Assembly (NCBI GenBank): GCA_022824495.1
Contig: JAJDZU010000005.1
Coordinates: 1-64,000 of the forward strand
DNA length: 64,000 nt
Direction of reading: 5' to 3'
Source of the DNA: Chloroflexota bacterium
GTDB taxonomy: Bacteria > Chloroflexota > UBA11872
In this document: one piece after another, positions 17,545 to 25,664 of the stretch
Layout: the number at the start of each line of letters is the position of its first letter
How positions within the stretch are numbered: position 1 is the stretch's first letter
Translations under genes and position numbers: made by a program
The notes under the pieces: model-generated
The model's database searches: none
Told to the model about the DNA's origin: nothing
What the model saw: only the letters and a program-made list of their open reading frames with translations

Positions 17545-17562
17545 AGGCTCTCCAGAGAGCCT
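17545..17562. repeat. Inverted repeat between ribF and the crp-like gene
   Basis: AGGCTCTC and GAGAGCCT form a perfect 8-bp inverted repeat around CA, between the ribF stop and the Crp-like start. It could be an operator for the regulator or a weak terminator after ribF; no T-run follows on the minus strand. Confidence 0.35.
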
Positions 17563-17649
17563 GGATCGACGACCTGACTGCGTGGCTCATATGTTGGCAC
17601 AGGAGTTCGGCCAGTCGACGCCGGCGATGCTCTCAGCCCGCCAAGGCTG

Positions 17650-18642
17650 TCAGTTCGGTGCTGGAACAAATGGCGCCATCTCACACTTCCCGGCGAGATC
17701 CACGGCCTCGGCGGCCTCGCGATCACGCCGCATGGCAGCTACCAATGCCTCGACCGAGTCAAACGCCTCCTGAACGCGCAGCCACGCATGGATGAATGTG
17801 CGCAAGCCGAGGCCATATATGTCGCGATTGAATCCCAGGAGATGAACTTCGAACAGGCGGGTACGGGAGCTGAAAGTGGGTCGCGTTCCTACGCTGATCA
17901 ATGCTGAGTACGGTTCCGGATCACCGTCCACGAGCGCTGATCCGGCATAGACTCCGTCTGCCGGTAGAACCAGCCACTCGGGAAGCTCGACATTGGCCGT
18001 GGGAAACCCCAATCCGCGGCCTAGACCTTCGCCTCGACAGACCACGCCGTACATGCTGTGACTTCGGCCCAGAATTGCACGAAGACGGTCCACCTCACCC
18101 GAAGATAAGGCGTTACGAGCCTGGGTGCTGGAAATCGCGCCGGGCGCCCCTTCGTAGCGCACGGGCACGTGGGTATAACCAAGCCGCGGTGCCAGGCGTG
18201 CGATGACATCCGGAGTGCCTTCGCGATCTCGTCCAATGGCCGCAGTGGGACCCGTGACAAGCGTACGCAAGTTCAGCCGCTGCATGAGGTCACCAAGAAA
18301 GTCCTCGGCAGAACGGCGCGAGAACTGCTGGTCGAAGCGCATAACGACGATGTCATCCACTCCGGATGACGCGAGCAGGGCGATCCGATCGTCGAGCGTG
18401 GTCAACATCTGCCGGGGTTCGGCCGGCCGCAAGATCCATTCTGGCGGGGGCCACAGGGTCACCGCGATCGCGCGACCGTCACGCTGGTCGGAAGCTACCT
18501 GGCAGGTCGCTTGCAGCAAGGCTCGGTGACCTCGGTGCATGCCGTCAAAGCGACCCACCGTCACCGAGGAACCGCCCATGGGGGCAAATGTGTCGTCCTC
18601 GCGAAAGACGCGGACACGACCTGCATCCGTGGCACCTGCCAT
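17650..18642 (-). CDS. ribF: Bifunctional riboflavin kinase/FAD synthetase
   Basis: A 330-residue enzyme making FMN and then FAD. The adenylyltransferase half shows VGRFDGMHRGHRALL and ISSTQARNAL; the kinase half shows GRGLGFPTANVELP, the PTAN motif of the flavokinase domain, and the conserved EVHLLGFNRDIYG. The ATG at 18642 overlaps the TAA of truB by one base (TAATG), showing translational coupling at the end of the nusA operon, where ribF follows truB in many bacteria. Confidence 0.95.
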   Translation of the reverse strand: MAGATDAGRVRVFREDDTFAPMGGSSVTVGRFDGMHRGHRALLQATCQVASDQRDGRAIAVTLWPPPEWILRPAEPRQMLTTLDDRIALLASSGVDDIVVMRFDQQFSRRSAEDFLGDLMQRLNLRTLVTGPTAAIGRDREGTPDVIARLAPRLGYTHVPVRYEGAPGAISSTQARNALSSGEVDRLRAILGRSHSMYGVVCRGEGLGRGLGFPTANVELPEWLVLPADGVYAGSALVDGDPEPYSALISVGTRPTFSSRTRLFEVHLLGFNRDIYGLGLRTFIHAWLRVQEAFDSVEALVAAMRRDREAAEAVDLAGKCEMAPFVPAPN

Positions 18643-19598
18643 TACGCTGGTTTCCACACGACGCTCGGCGACCACGAGCCAGCCTGGCCGTTCGCCAGGC
18701 CAAGAAAGCTGCCACGGCCGTCATACAGACGGTGCATTCCGGAGGCCATCCGAGTCAGAGAGCGGCCGTGGCCAAACTCACTGCAATCTCTTTCGCTCAG
18801 GACGGCGGACGGAAGGTGTTCGACCACGGTGTCAGGAGCGTAGAGCAGAGTGTCAAGAAATCCGTCTTGCGCCGCGACGGCAAGCTGCCACATTTCGGTG
18901 GCACCACCCAGCGTGAACGGACCAACGCGAGTGCGAATGAGTCCGAAGAGCGTGGCACCGCAGCCCACCATCGCCCCCAAGTCTCGCGCGAGCGCGCGAA
19001 TGTAGGTGCCGGATGAGCACTCGACGTGTAGCCCGGCGAGCAGAGCGTCTTGCCAACCCGACCCGCTGCCGAAGTGCAGGCGCCCATCAGCCACCCGCAC
19101 GCCAATGCGACCAGCCGCCAGCAAGTTAAGGGTGCGAATGTGAACTTGGCGGGGCGGCAGATCCACGCGCCGACCAGCGCGAGCCGAGCGATAGGCGCGC
19201 ACTCCACCAACGCGGAGGGCCGAATACGCTGGCGGACGCTGTTCGATCTCGCCCACGAAAGCCGGGAGCACTTGTTCGACAGACTTCGGCTCCGGAGACG
19301 GGAGCAGCTCGGCCGATGGCTGCGTTTCCAGATCGTGGGAGGGAGTGTCGACGCCGAACAGTACGGTGGCCACATACGACTTTGGCATTTCCAGGACGTA
19401 GCGGCTGAAACGAGTGGCACGCCCCACTGCTATCGGTAGAACGCCCCAAGCGAGTGGATCCAGCGTGCCGCAATGCCCTACGCGTCGCACGCCGACGGCC
19501 CGGCGGACCCGCCCGACAGCTTGCGTGGAACTGGCACCGATTGGCTTGAAGACATTGAGGAATCCGCCGTCTGGCGGGACCTCGCCGTCACGGGCCAT
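18642..19598 (-). CDS. truB: tRNA pseudouridine(55) synthase
   Basis: A 318-residue enzyme that isomerises U55 of the tRNA T-loop. The catalytic aspartate is in GHCGTLDPLAWGVLP and the N-terminal GFLNVFKPIGASS block is standard. Its ATG lies inside the rbfA end (11-bp overlap) and its stop overlaps ribF, so three genes are coupled. A C-terminal PUA-like segment is present. Confidence 0.95.
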   Translation of the reverse strand: MARDGEVPPDGGFLNVFKPIGASSTQAVGRVRRAVGVRRVGHCGTLDPLAWGVLPIAVGRATRFSRYVLEMPKSYVATVLFGVDTPSHDLETQPSAELLPSPEPKSVEQVLPAFVGEIEQRPPAYSALRVGGVRAYRSARAGRRVDLPPRQVHIRTLNLLAAGRIGVRVADGRLHFGSGSGWQDALLAGLHVECSSGTYIRALARDLGAMVGCGATLFGLIRTRVGPFTLGGATEMWQLAVAAQDGFLDTLLYAPDTVVEHLPSAVLSERDCSEFGHGRSLTRMASGMHRLYDGRGSFLGLANGQAGSWSPSVVWKPA

Positions 19599-19977
19599 CG
19601 TCAGGTTGCGCTGCGAGAGCTTGCGTCTCGCGGTCGGCTGCCTGGCATTCGGATCTGCGCTCGATCATCGACGAAGCCGGTGGCATTTGGGGATCTAGTT
19701 GAAATCGAATATGCGGGATGCGATACAAACGAATGCGACTCGAAAGCTCCCGGCGAACGTACGTTGCTGCGCGTTGCAACGCGGCCACCGAATTCTCGAC
19801 GCCGCTGGTGTCACCAAGCGGAGTTACAAACACCACGGCGTGGCTCAAGTCCGGCGAGATTGACACTCGCTGGACAGTGACGAATCCGATCGCCGGGTCT
19901 TCGAGGCGGCGTTCAAGGAGGTCGCTTACCTCGCGCGCGATTTGAGCTTCAATCCGTTGGGCACGGCGGGTCTTGAT
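19588..19977 (-). CDS. rbfA: Ribosome-binding factor A, apparently with an ATC start
   Basis: RbfA binds the 30S subunit during late 16S rRNA maturation. The frame encodes the conserved N-terminal helix (KTRRAQRIEAQIAREVSDLL), LEDPAIGFVTVQRV and SISPDLSHAVVFV, all continuous. There is no ATG, GTG or TTG before this helix: the first canonical start is GTG 19866, which would remove 37 residues including helix 1. The only well-placed start is ATC at 19977 (or ATC at 19980), with GGAGG 7 (or 4) bases upstream. The call of 129 residues therefore assumes AUC initiation. It begins 16 bp after the infB stop; its end overlaps truB by 11 bp. Confidence 0.85.
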   Translation of the reverse strand: MKTRRAQRIEAQIAREVSDLLERRLEDPAIGFVTVQRVSISPDLSHAVVFVTPLGDTSGVENSVAALQRAATYVRRELSSRIRLYRIPHIRFQLDPQMPPASSMIERRSECQAADRETQALAAQPDDGP

Positions 19978-19984
19978 GATGCGG

Positions 19985-19989
19985 CCTCC
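19985..19989 (-). promoter_or_regulatory. Ribosome binding site deciding the rbfA start
   Basis: GGAGG (reading on the minus strand) lies 7 bases before ATC 19977, just downstream of the infB TAG. No canonical start codon follows within range in the rbfA frame, which is the main support for ATC as the initiator. Confidence 0.7.
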
Positions 19990-19993
19990 GGTG

Positions 19994-21877
19994 CTACGGG
20001 AGACGTTCTTCGGTGTGGCTGGCCTCGATTATGTCCGCGAGTTCGATCTTGGTGGTCGTTTCGATCGCAAGACCGCAGTCAAAGCCCTGGCGCACCTCGT
20101 CCACTTCATCGGAAAAGCGGCGTACGGTGAGGATGTGGCCCGTGCCAATCTCCTCGCTGTTTCGCAGAATCCGAACGCGTGCGCCGACATAAACTCGACC
20201 AGAAAGCACCATACCGCCGACAATCTGGCGTGTACGTTCGGTTCGGAACTCGCCCCGAATCTCAAGCCGACCGTCGACAACTTCGATCTGTTCAGGCTTG
20301 ATCGAGCCCTTGAGCGCCGCGTCGACATCGTCGATGAGCTCATAGATCGTGCGATACGTGCGGACGTCTACCCCCTGACGCTCAGCTTCTGCCGCGGCCG
20401 TTGCATCAACACGCGAATTGAATGCCAACACGAGCCCCTTGGCGGCCGAGGCGAGGTTCACGTCCGACTCCGTGACTGAGCCGACGCCCTCAAAGACGAC
20501 CATTGCTCGCGCCCGATCATCGCCAAGCTGGTCGATTGACTTGACCACGGCGTCAACAGAGCCGGCCGTGTCAGCCTTTACGACCAGATTGATCTGCTGG
20601 AGACGGCCTGCGGTCATTTGCGCGGCGAGCGATTCGAGGCTCAACCGCATGGCCTGGTCGCCGCTTCCGCGGGCCGGAGTACGACTCCGTTGACGGCGAC
20701 GCTTCCGCTGCCTGGCGACGACGTTCAAGGGATCGCCGACGCCTGGCATCGCGTCCAGCCCCATGACCTGGACTGGCGTGGAGGGCTTGGCCGATCGGAG
20801 TCGTTCGCCACTCTCGTCGAAGAGCGCCCGTACGCGGCCGTTGATCTCACCGGTCGTGATGGTGTCGCCCACCCTTAGAATGCCTCGCTGAACGAGAACG
20901 GTTGCAATTGGCCCCTGGCTGTGGTCCAAGCGGGTCTCGATGATCGTTCCCGCCGCTGGCCCATCAACCGGTGCTCTCAACTCCTCCAATTCGGCCGTCA
21001 GGTTGATGTACTCGAGCAGTTCGTCGATTCCCTCTCCCTGGAGAGCCGAGAGAGGAACAGCAACCACGTCGCCTCCGAAGTCCTCGACCACGATTTCGTG
21101 CTCCGTGAGCTGCTGGAGCACTCGATTCGGGTTGGCGGACTGCAGGTCGATCTTGTTGACCGCGATGATGACGGGGACGCTGGCCGCCTTCGCGTGCCCA
21201 ATGGCCTCCACTGTTTGCGGCATGATGCCGTCGTCGGCGGCAACCACGATCACAGCAATGTCGGTGACTCCCGCACCGCGCGCGCGCATTGCCGTAAAGG
21301 CCTCGTGACCTGGAGTGTCGATGAACGTAATGGCCCCGCCGTCGATCGACACCTGATAGGCGCCGATGTGCTGGGTGATTCCCCCATACTCGCTGTCGAC
21401 GACGTTGGTGCTGCGGATGGCGTCGAGGAGCGTGGTCTTGCCATGATCGACGTGTCCCATCACGGTCACCACGGGAGGACGCGGCTCGCCATCCGGCGGC
21501 TGCGTTGAATCGCGCTCTTCCGGTTTTCGGGCGGCGACCGGGGTGGTGTCGTCGTCTTGAGATTCGTCGGTGATGGCGACCCCGAGATTCCGCATGACCG
21601 CGCGTGCGGTATCGCGATCAATGGCCGCGTTGATGGTCGTCAGCACGCCTCGATTGAGCAACTCCATGATGATGTCCGTCGGCGGCACTGCGGCACGTTC
21701 CGCAATGTCGCCAATCGAGGCCGAAGCTGGCATCGCGACTTGGCGGAGTTCGACGGTCGGCGCCTCCAGCTCCTCGGTGGGCTTCTCGTCGGCCGGAGGA
21801 CTCGGACGCTGCTGCGGACGGCGGCGCGCGCGTGGTCGCGGCGGTGGTCGGCGACGTGTGCGACGGCGGCGCGCCAT
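19994..21877 (-). CDS. infB: Translation initiation factor IF-2
   Basis: A 627-residue GTPase that places initiator tRNA on the 30S subunit. A short Arg/Pro-rich N-terminus (MARRRRTRRRPPP...) precedes an IF2_N domain (about 45-100) and the G domain with VMGHVDHGKTT, DTPGHEAF and NKID motifs, then domains II, III and IV (C1, C2). It is compact compared with the E. coli form, like IF-2 of many high-GC bacteria. ATG 21877 follows the ylxR TAG by one base, so it relies on coupling; only a weak G-run is seen upstream. Confidence 0.96.
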   Translation of the reverse strand: MARRRRTRRRPPPRPRARRRPQQRPSPPADEKPTEELEAPTVELRQVAMPASASIGDIAERAAVPPTDIIMELLNRGVLTTINAAIDRDTARAVMRNLGVAITDESQDDDTTPVAARKPEERDSTQPPDGEPRPPVVTVMGHVDHGKTTLLDAIRSTNVVDSEYGGITQHIGAYQVSIDGGAITFIDTPGHEAFTAMRARGAGVTDIAVIVVAADDGIMPQTVEAIGHAKAASVPVIIAVNKIDLQSANPNRVLQQLTEHEIVVEDFGGDVVAVPLSALQGEGIDELLEYINLTAELEELRAPVDGPAAGTIIETRLDHSQGPIATVLVQRGILRVGDTITTGEINGRVRALFDESGERLRSAKPSTPVQVMGLDAMPGVGDPLNVVARQRKRRRQRSRTPARGSGDQAMRLSLESLAAQMTAGRLQQINLVVKADTAGSVDAVVKSIDQLGDDRARAMVVFEGVGSVTESDVNLASAAKGLVLAFNSRVDATAAAEAERQGVDVRTYRTIYELIDDVDAALKGSIKPEQIEVVDGRLEIRGEFRTERTRQIVGGMVLSGRVYVGARVRILRNSEEIGTGHILTVRRFSDEVDEVRQGFDCGLAIETTTKIELADIIEASHTEERLP

Positions 21878-21878
21878 G

Positions 21879-22172
21879 CTAGTGAGCGCCCCCGGTGAGC
21901 CGAACTAAGCGTTCGCCCTCAAATTGCTTGATCAACATCTCCGCCTGATCATGATCAATGGAAACCCCCAAGTGCTTGCCTAGGATGCCGCGCGCAAGCG
22001 CCGCCTGCACAGAGCCGCTGTCAACGGAGAGATACGCACCGCGCCCATTGACGCGACCGGTCGGATCGCAACGAATGTCGCCGTCGGGCGTTCGCACAAT
22101 TCGGATGAGGTGACGTTTAGGTTGCCGTTTGCGCGTGACGATGCAGGTGCGCGTCGGCTCAGCTCGGGCGAT
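21879..22172 (-). CDS. ylxR: YlxR (DUF448) RNA-binding protein, apparently with an ATC start
   Basis: A small (97-residue) nucleic-acid-binding protein of the DUF448 family, almost always between nusA and infB. The family signature RTCIVTRKRQPKRHLIRIV is encoded upstream of the first canonical start (GTG 22097), so a GTG start would cut away the most conserved segment. No ATG, GTG or TTG lies between the nusA stop and this segment. ATC at 22172 is two bases past the nusA TAA and has GGGAG six bases upstream, giving M-A-R-A-E-P-T-R-T-C, a typical YlxR start. RTDPTGRVNGRGAYL-like residues follow in the core. Confidence 0.83.
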   Translation of the reverse strand: MARAEPTRTCIVTRKRQPKRHLIRIVRTPDGDIRCDPTGRVNGRGAYLSVDSGSVQAALARGILGKHLGVSIDHDQAEMLIKQFEGERLVRLTGGAH

Positions 22173-22174
22173 AT

Positions 22175-23365
22175 TTAACTCCCGGATCCAGCGACACCGC
22201 GTCCCACCTGCTCCGCCATTCTCGCCGAATCGGAGTCCGGCGAGAGCCCGGGTTCATCGAGTGGAGCTTCCAGTTCGTCCTGCTGCGCCTCTTCATCCGG
22301 GGTCCCATCGGGCTCCGCGACACCCAAAGCCTCCGCAGGCTCCGACGCATCCCGAATCGTGATCTTGAACCCCGTCAGCCTAGCTGCCAGGCGGGCATTC
22401 TGACCTTCGCGTCCTATGGCGAGCGACACCATGTCCGTCGGGACAAATACATCGGCCACACGCTGGCCCAAGTCAACATGGACGTTGCGCACCCGAGCAG
22501 GACTGAGCGCGTTGGCCACGTACACACGCGGCTCATCGTCATACAAAATGATTTCGACCTTTTCCTGTCCGAGTTCGCGGAGAACGTTCTGGATGCGCGA
22601 TCCGCGCATGCCCACCGCCGAGCCAACGGGATCAAGCCCTTCTTGTCGTGAGCTCACCGCCAGCTTGGTACGCACGCCAGCATCGCGCGCAATTGCCGCG
22701 ATGTCGACCAGACCGTTCTGAATCTCAGGAACTTCGCGTTCAAAGAGCCGGCGGACGAAATCCGCGTGTGAGCGAGAAACGCGCAACTGCGCACCGCGGC
22801 CGCCCTCGGCTACTTCGAGTAGCAGCACGCGCATACGCTGCCCTGAGCGGTAAAACTCCCCGGCCACCTGGTCGCCCGGGAGCATGATTGCCTCACCACG
22901 CCCGAGATCCACGAAGACGCCGCGATTCTCCACGCGGGTCACGCGCCCGACGAGCAAGAGTCCTTGGTGCTCGATGAAGTGTGTGTAGATCTCCAGCCGC
23001 TCAGCGTCGCGTAGGGCCTGCTGCATGGCCTGCCGGGCCTTCTGCGTCGCGATGCGCCCAAAGTTTGGCGGCGTAATGTCGATTTGGAAAATCTCGCCGA
23101 GTTCCATGGTCTCGTCGTAGCTTCGGGCCTCGGCCAGCGAAATCTCGTGAACGTCGTCCGAAACGACATCGACGACAGTCTTGTTCGCGTATACGGTTGA
23201 GTCGCCCGTCTCCGGGTCAATCTCAATGTCGATGTCGTCGTAGTCGCTGTTGTAGTCCTCGAAGGCTGAAATGATCGCTGTGCGCAGCGCGTTAACCACT
23301 GCCTCAATCTGGATGCCCTTCTCGTCGGCAAGCTGTTGCAGCGCCAACATGAAGTCACTGCGCAC
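22175..23365 (-). CDS. nusA: Transcription termination/antitermination factor NusA
   Basis: A 396-residue RNA polymerase-binding factor with an N-terminal polymerase-binding domain (1-125), an S1 domain (about 130-200; GLLLVGRVTRVENRGVFVDLG) and two KH domains (VGMRGSRIQNVLREL near 230-245; SLAIGREGQNARLAARL further on). The C-terminal acidic extension is short and low-complexity, without the AR repeats of enterobacteria. The GTG start has GAGGAGG seven bases upstream. It heads the operon nusA-ylxR-infB-rbfA-truB-ribF; no rimP gene is seen upstream. A terminator-like hairpin sits in its leader. Confidence 0.96.
   Translation of the reverse strand: MRSDFMLALQQLADEKGIQIEAVVNALRTAIISAFEDYNSDYDDIDIEIDPETGDSTVYANKTVVDVVSDDVHEISLAEARSYDETMELGEIFQIDITPPNFGRIATQKARQAMQQALRDAERLEIYTHFIEHQGLLLVGRVTRVENRGVFVDLGRGEAIMLPGDQVAGEFYRSGQRMRVLLLEVAEGGRGAQLRVSRSHADFVRRLFEREVPEIQNGLVDIAAIARDAGVRTKLAVSSRQEGLDPVGSAVGMRGSRIQNVLRELGQEKVEIILYDDEPRVYVANALSPARVRNVHVDLGQRVADVFVPTDMVSLAIGREGQNARLAARLTGFKITIRDASEPAEALGVAEPDGTPDEEAQQDELEAPLDEPGLSPDSDSARMAEQVGRGVAGSGS
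22179..22183 (-). promoter_or_regulatory. Ribosome binding site deciding the ylxR start
   Basis: GGGAG overlaps the last codons of nusA and ends six bases before ATC 22172. It is the only Shine-Dalgarno-like sequence near the conserved YlxR N-terminus. Confidence 0.65.
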
Positions 23366-23409
23366 GGGATAGCCTCCTCAGGACGTTTGGACCGCTTCCC
23401 TCCCCCGGG

Positions 23410-23433
23410 AAAAGGACGGGCCCTCGCCCGCCC
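23410..23433 (-). terminator. Terminator-like hairpin in the nusA leader
   Basis: On the minus strand GGGCGGGC, loop GAGG, GCCCGTCC form an 8-bp stem with one G-U pair, followed by TTTT (23413-23410). It lies 45-68 bp upstream of the nusA GTG, and TAGACT (23463-23458) further up could be the -10 of the operon promoter. The position inside the putative leader suggests attenuation, possibly by NusA itself; the T-run is short. Confidence 0.45.
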
Positions 23434-23581
23434 ATGACAGACAGTGCGGCTACGCTCAGTCTAGCACTGCTCGCCGTCACTCAGCGAACTTTTAGAGCAT
23501 CGAATCCTTTGAAGCTACAAAGGTCGACGTATTGGCGGACTTGCTCCGACAAAGTGCCGTTGAACCCCAGGATGCCGCGAG

Positions 23582-24763
23582 CTAGATCAGCCGGTTTTCT
23601 TCAGCGTTGAAGACATAGGCTTCGTCTACCGGGACCTTCGCAAAGACGGTGGTATTGCGGTCCCATTCCTCTTCAAGCGGTCGCTTGGCGATCACGCGGG
23701 AGCCCGCGAGATCAAAGGTGACCTCCTTACGCTGCTCGGAAAAGTGGCTCTCGACCCAGTACACGTCCACCGGCACCGAGCCGTCAACCTGGTGATGGCT
23801 CAACTCGATTGACTCAGGTCGAATCCCGAGGCTTACGGCATCGCCTTCCCGCCGCCCAAGGGCATCGTTCCGAAGATCCACGAAATGTCCGTCCACGCGC
23901 ACACCGCCGCGCTCCGCCTTCGCCGACATCAGATTCATCGGCGGAAGGCCCACAAATCCAGCCACGAACATGTTTGCCGGGTTGTCGTAGATTTCACGAT
24001 ACGTGCCGAGCTGCTGGATTCTTCCGGCCTGCATGACGGCAATTCGGTCACCCATTGCCTGGGCCTCGGTCTGGTCGTGAGTCACGTACACCGTGGTGAT
24101 ATTGAAGCGGCGCAGCAATCGCTTGATTTCTACGCGAGTCCGGCTGCGCAGCTTGGCATCAAGGTTTGAGAGCGGCTCGTCAAAGAGAAAGACCGTCGGG
24201 TCGCGCACGATGCAGCGGGCGATCGCCACGCGCTGTTGCTGTCCGCCCGACAACGCCTTGGGTCGACGATCAAGAAGCTGGTCAAAGCCGACGCCCATGA
24301 TCTGCGAAACGATCTCGACGCGCTCGTCAACCTCTTCCTCGCGCTTGTGCATTTTGAAGAAGAAGCCCAGGTTCTTCTTGCTATGCATGTGCGGGTAGAG
24401 GGCGTAGTTCTGGAAGACTATGCCCACGCGCCGTTCCTTTGCGCCCAGCATCGTCCAATCTTCTTCGCCGTACCTGATGGTCCCACTATTGGGATAGTCC
24501 AGCCTGATAAGGCCGGCAACCACACGCAGCATGGTGGACTTGCCACAGCCCGATGGCCCCAAAATGGCAATCGACTCGCCGTCGTAGATGTCGAGATCCA
24601 CGCCGTCGATGGCATGAATGTTGCCGTCGTGGTAATTGGCCTGTCCGACGAGGTCCGACTTTTCGTCGTCGGGCGTGCCGCCGGTCTGGCCGAAAATCAC
24701 GGCTGCCGGGTCTGAGTCTTCCTTGAAGATCACGCGGGCATCACGAATCTGAACGTCAGCCAT
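23582..24763 (-). CDS. MalK/UgpC-type ABC transporter ATP-binding protein
   Basis: A 393-residue ATPase of the carbohydrate-uptake class. Walker A GPSGCGKST (about 69-77), Q-loop FQNYALYPHM, signature LSGGQQQR, Walker B VFLFDEPLSNLD and switch VTHDQ are all intact, followed by the C-terminal TOBE-type regulatory domain. Odd: between the first strand and the usual HAIDGVDLDI motif there is an insertion of about 30 residues (DSDPAAVIFGQTGG...). No permease or binding-protein genes adjoin it, so it may serve several sugar transporters. It is downstream of a DUF624 membrane protein gene. Confidence 0.92.
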   Translation of the reverse strand: MADVQIRDARVIFKEDSDPAAVIFGQTGGTPDDEKSDLVGQANYHDGNIHAIDGVDLDIYDGESIAILGPSGCGKSTMLRVVAGLIRLDYPNSGTIRYGEEDWTMLGAKERRVGIVFQNYALYPHMHSKKNLGFFFKMHKREEEVDERVEIVSQIMGVGFDQLLDRRPKALSGGQQQRVAIARCIVRDPTVFLFDEPLSNLDAKLRSRTRVEIKRLLRRFNITTVYVTHDQTEAQAMGDRIAVMQAGRIQQLGTYREIYDNPANMFVAGFVGLPPMNLMSAKAERGGVRVDGHFVDLRNDALGRREGDAVSLGIRPESIELSHHQVDGSVPVDVYWVESHFSEQRKEVTFDLAGSRVIAKRPLEEEWDRNTTVFAKVPVDEAYVFNAEENRLI

Positions 24764-24805
24764 CGAACTCCTCCGAGCCTGTTGTCGACTTCAATCGGCG
24801 AGCCA

Positions 24806-25552
24806 TCACAGGACTCGCCCCTCCGGCTCCACGCCAAACGCGTGGAGTCGGTCTTGCGTCATACGTATCGCCACGAGAGCCAAGGTACTCGCCATCAGGA
24901 ACACCGCCGGGAAGATCAGCAGGATGCTGAGCACGACGCTTGCAACCACGATGATAAAGAACGCGATGGACGAACCCGGCGAACTGAGCGCCATCACCGC
25001 CGCGTTCCGAAACAAGTGGTAGAGCGACATGTCGTAGCGGATGAACATCGGGTAGAGGTAGGCCTGCGCCGCCGTCCACAGCACAACGAAGTAGAGCGAG
25101 AGGAATCCCAGCGCCTGGATCAGCAGTTGTCCCGTTCCGGTGTAGAAGATGAACCCGACAATCAAGCCGTAGAGCAGGAACAAGTCCACCACGAACAGGA
25201 GCCAGGCACGCGCAAAATTCATGCGGAAGCCGAGCCAGAAATCCCGAGCTTCAATGTTCTCGTATTCGACGTGGCGGTGTGCCACGTGGAAGAGCGCGGC
25301 CGTGCCAGGACCCGCCAGCGCACCGCTAACGACGGTGCCAGCGACGATGATCACGAATAACTGGAGGCCGGTGACCTGGGCGTCCGTCTGCAACACGGCC
25401 TGCTGCAGCGCGTAGGCGCCGGGGATTCCAACGATTGGGACCAAGGGGAGCATGGTCAGGAACCAAAAGAAGTTCCCCACAAGCGCCAATGCGCGGAGGT
25501 CGTAATAGACCTGCGCGAATGCCCACCACATGTGTCGAAAGACGTCTGCCAC
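24806..25552 (-). CDS. DUF624 (YesL-like) integral membrane protein
   Basis: A 248-residue membrane protein with five or six hydrophobic segments (around 22-48, 62-88, 112-135, 145-165, 192-225). The pattern LVGNFFWFLTMLPLVPIVGIPGA near the N-terminus and the ALFHVAHRHV region fit the YesL/DUF624 family, often encoded with carbohydrate ABC transporters. That agrees with the ATP-binding protein gene 42 bp downstream. Function unknown. GTG 25552 is used; ATG at codon 8 is an alternative. Confidence 0.75.
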   Translation of the reverse strand: MADVFRHMWWAFAQVYYDLRALALVGNFFWFLTMLPLVPIVGIPGAYALQQAVLQTDAQVTGLQLFVIIVAGTVVSGALAGPGTAALFHVAHRHVEYENIEARDFWLGFRMNFARAWLLFVVDLFLLYGLIVGFIFYTGTGQLLIQALGFLSLYFVVLWTAAQAYLYPMFIRYDMSLYHLFRNAAVMALSSPGSSIAFFIIVVASVVLSILLIFPAVFLMASTLALVAIRMTQDRLHAFGVEPEGRVL

Positions 25553-25664
25553 AGCGCTTCACCGCGGAAACGGACGATTGCCTCGCCCCTCAGCACATGG
25601 TAGCCGAGCGGTCGTTTCCGACGGACGACCCAAGCGGATTACCCGCCTCGGATTCGGCGTGTCC

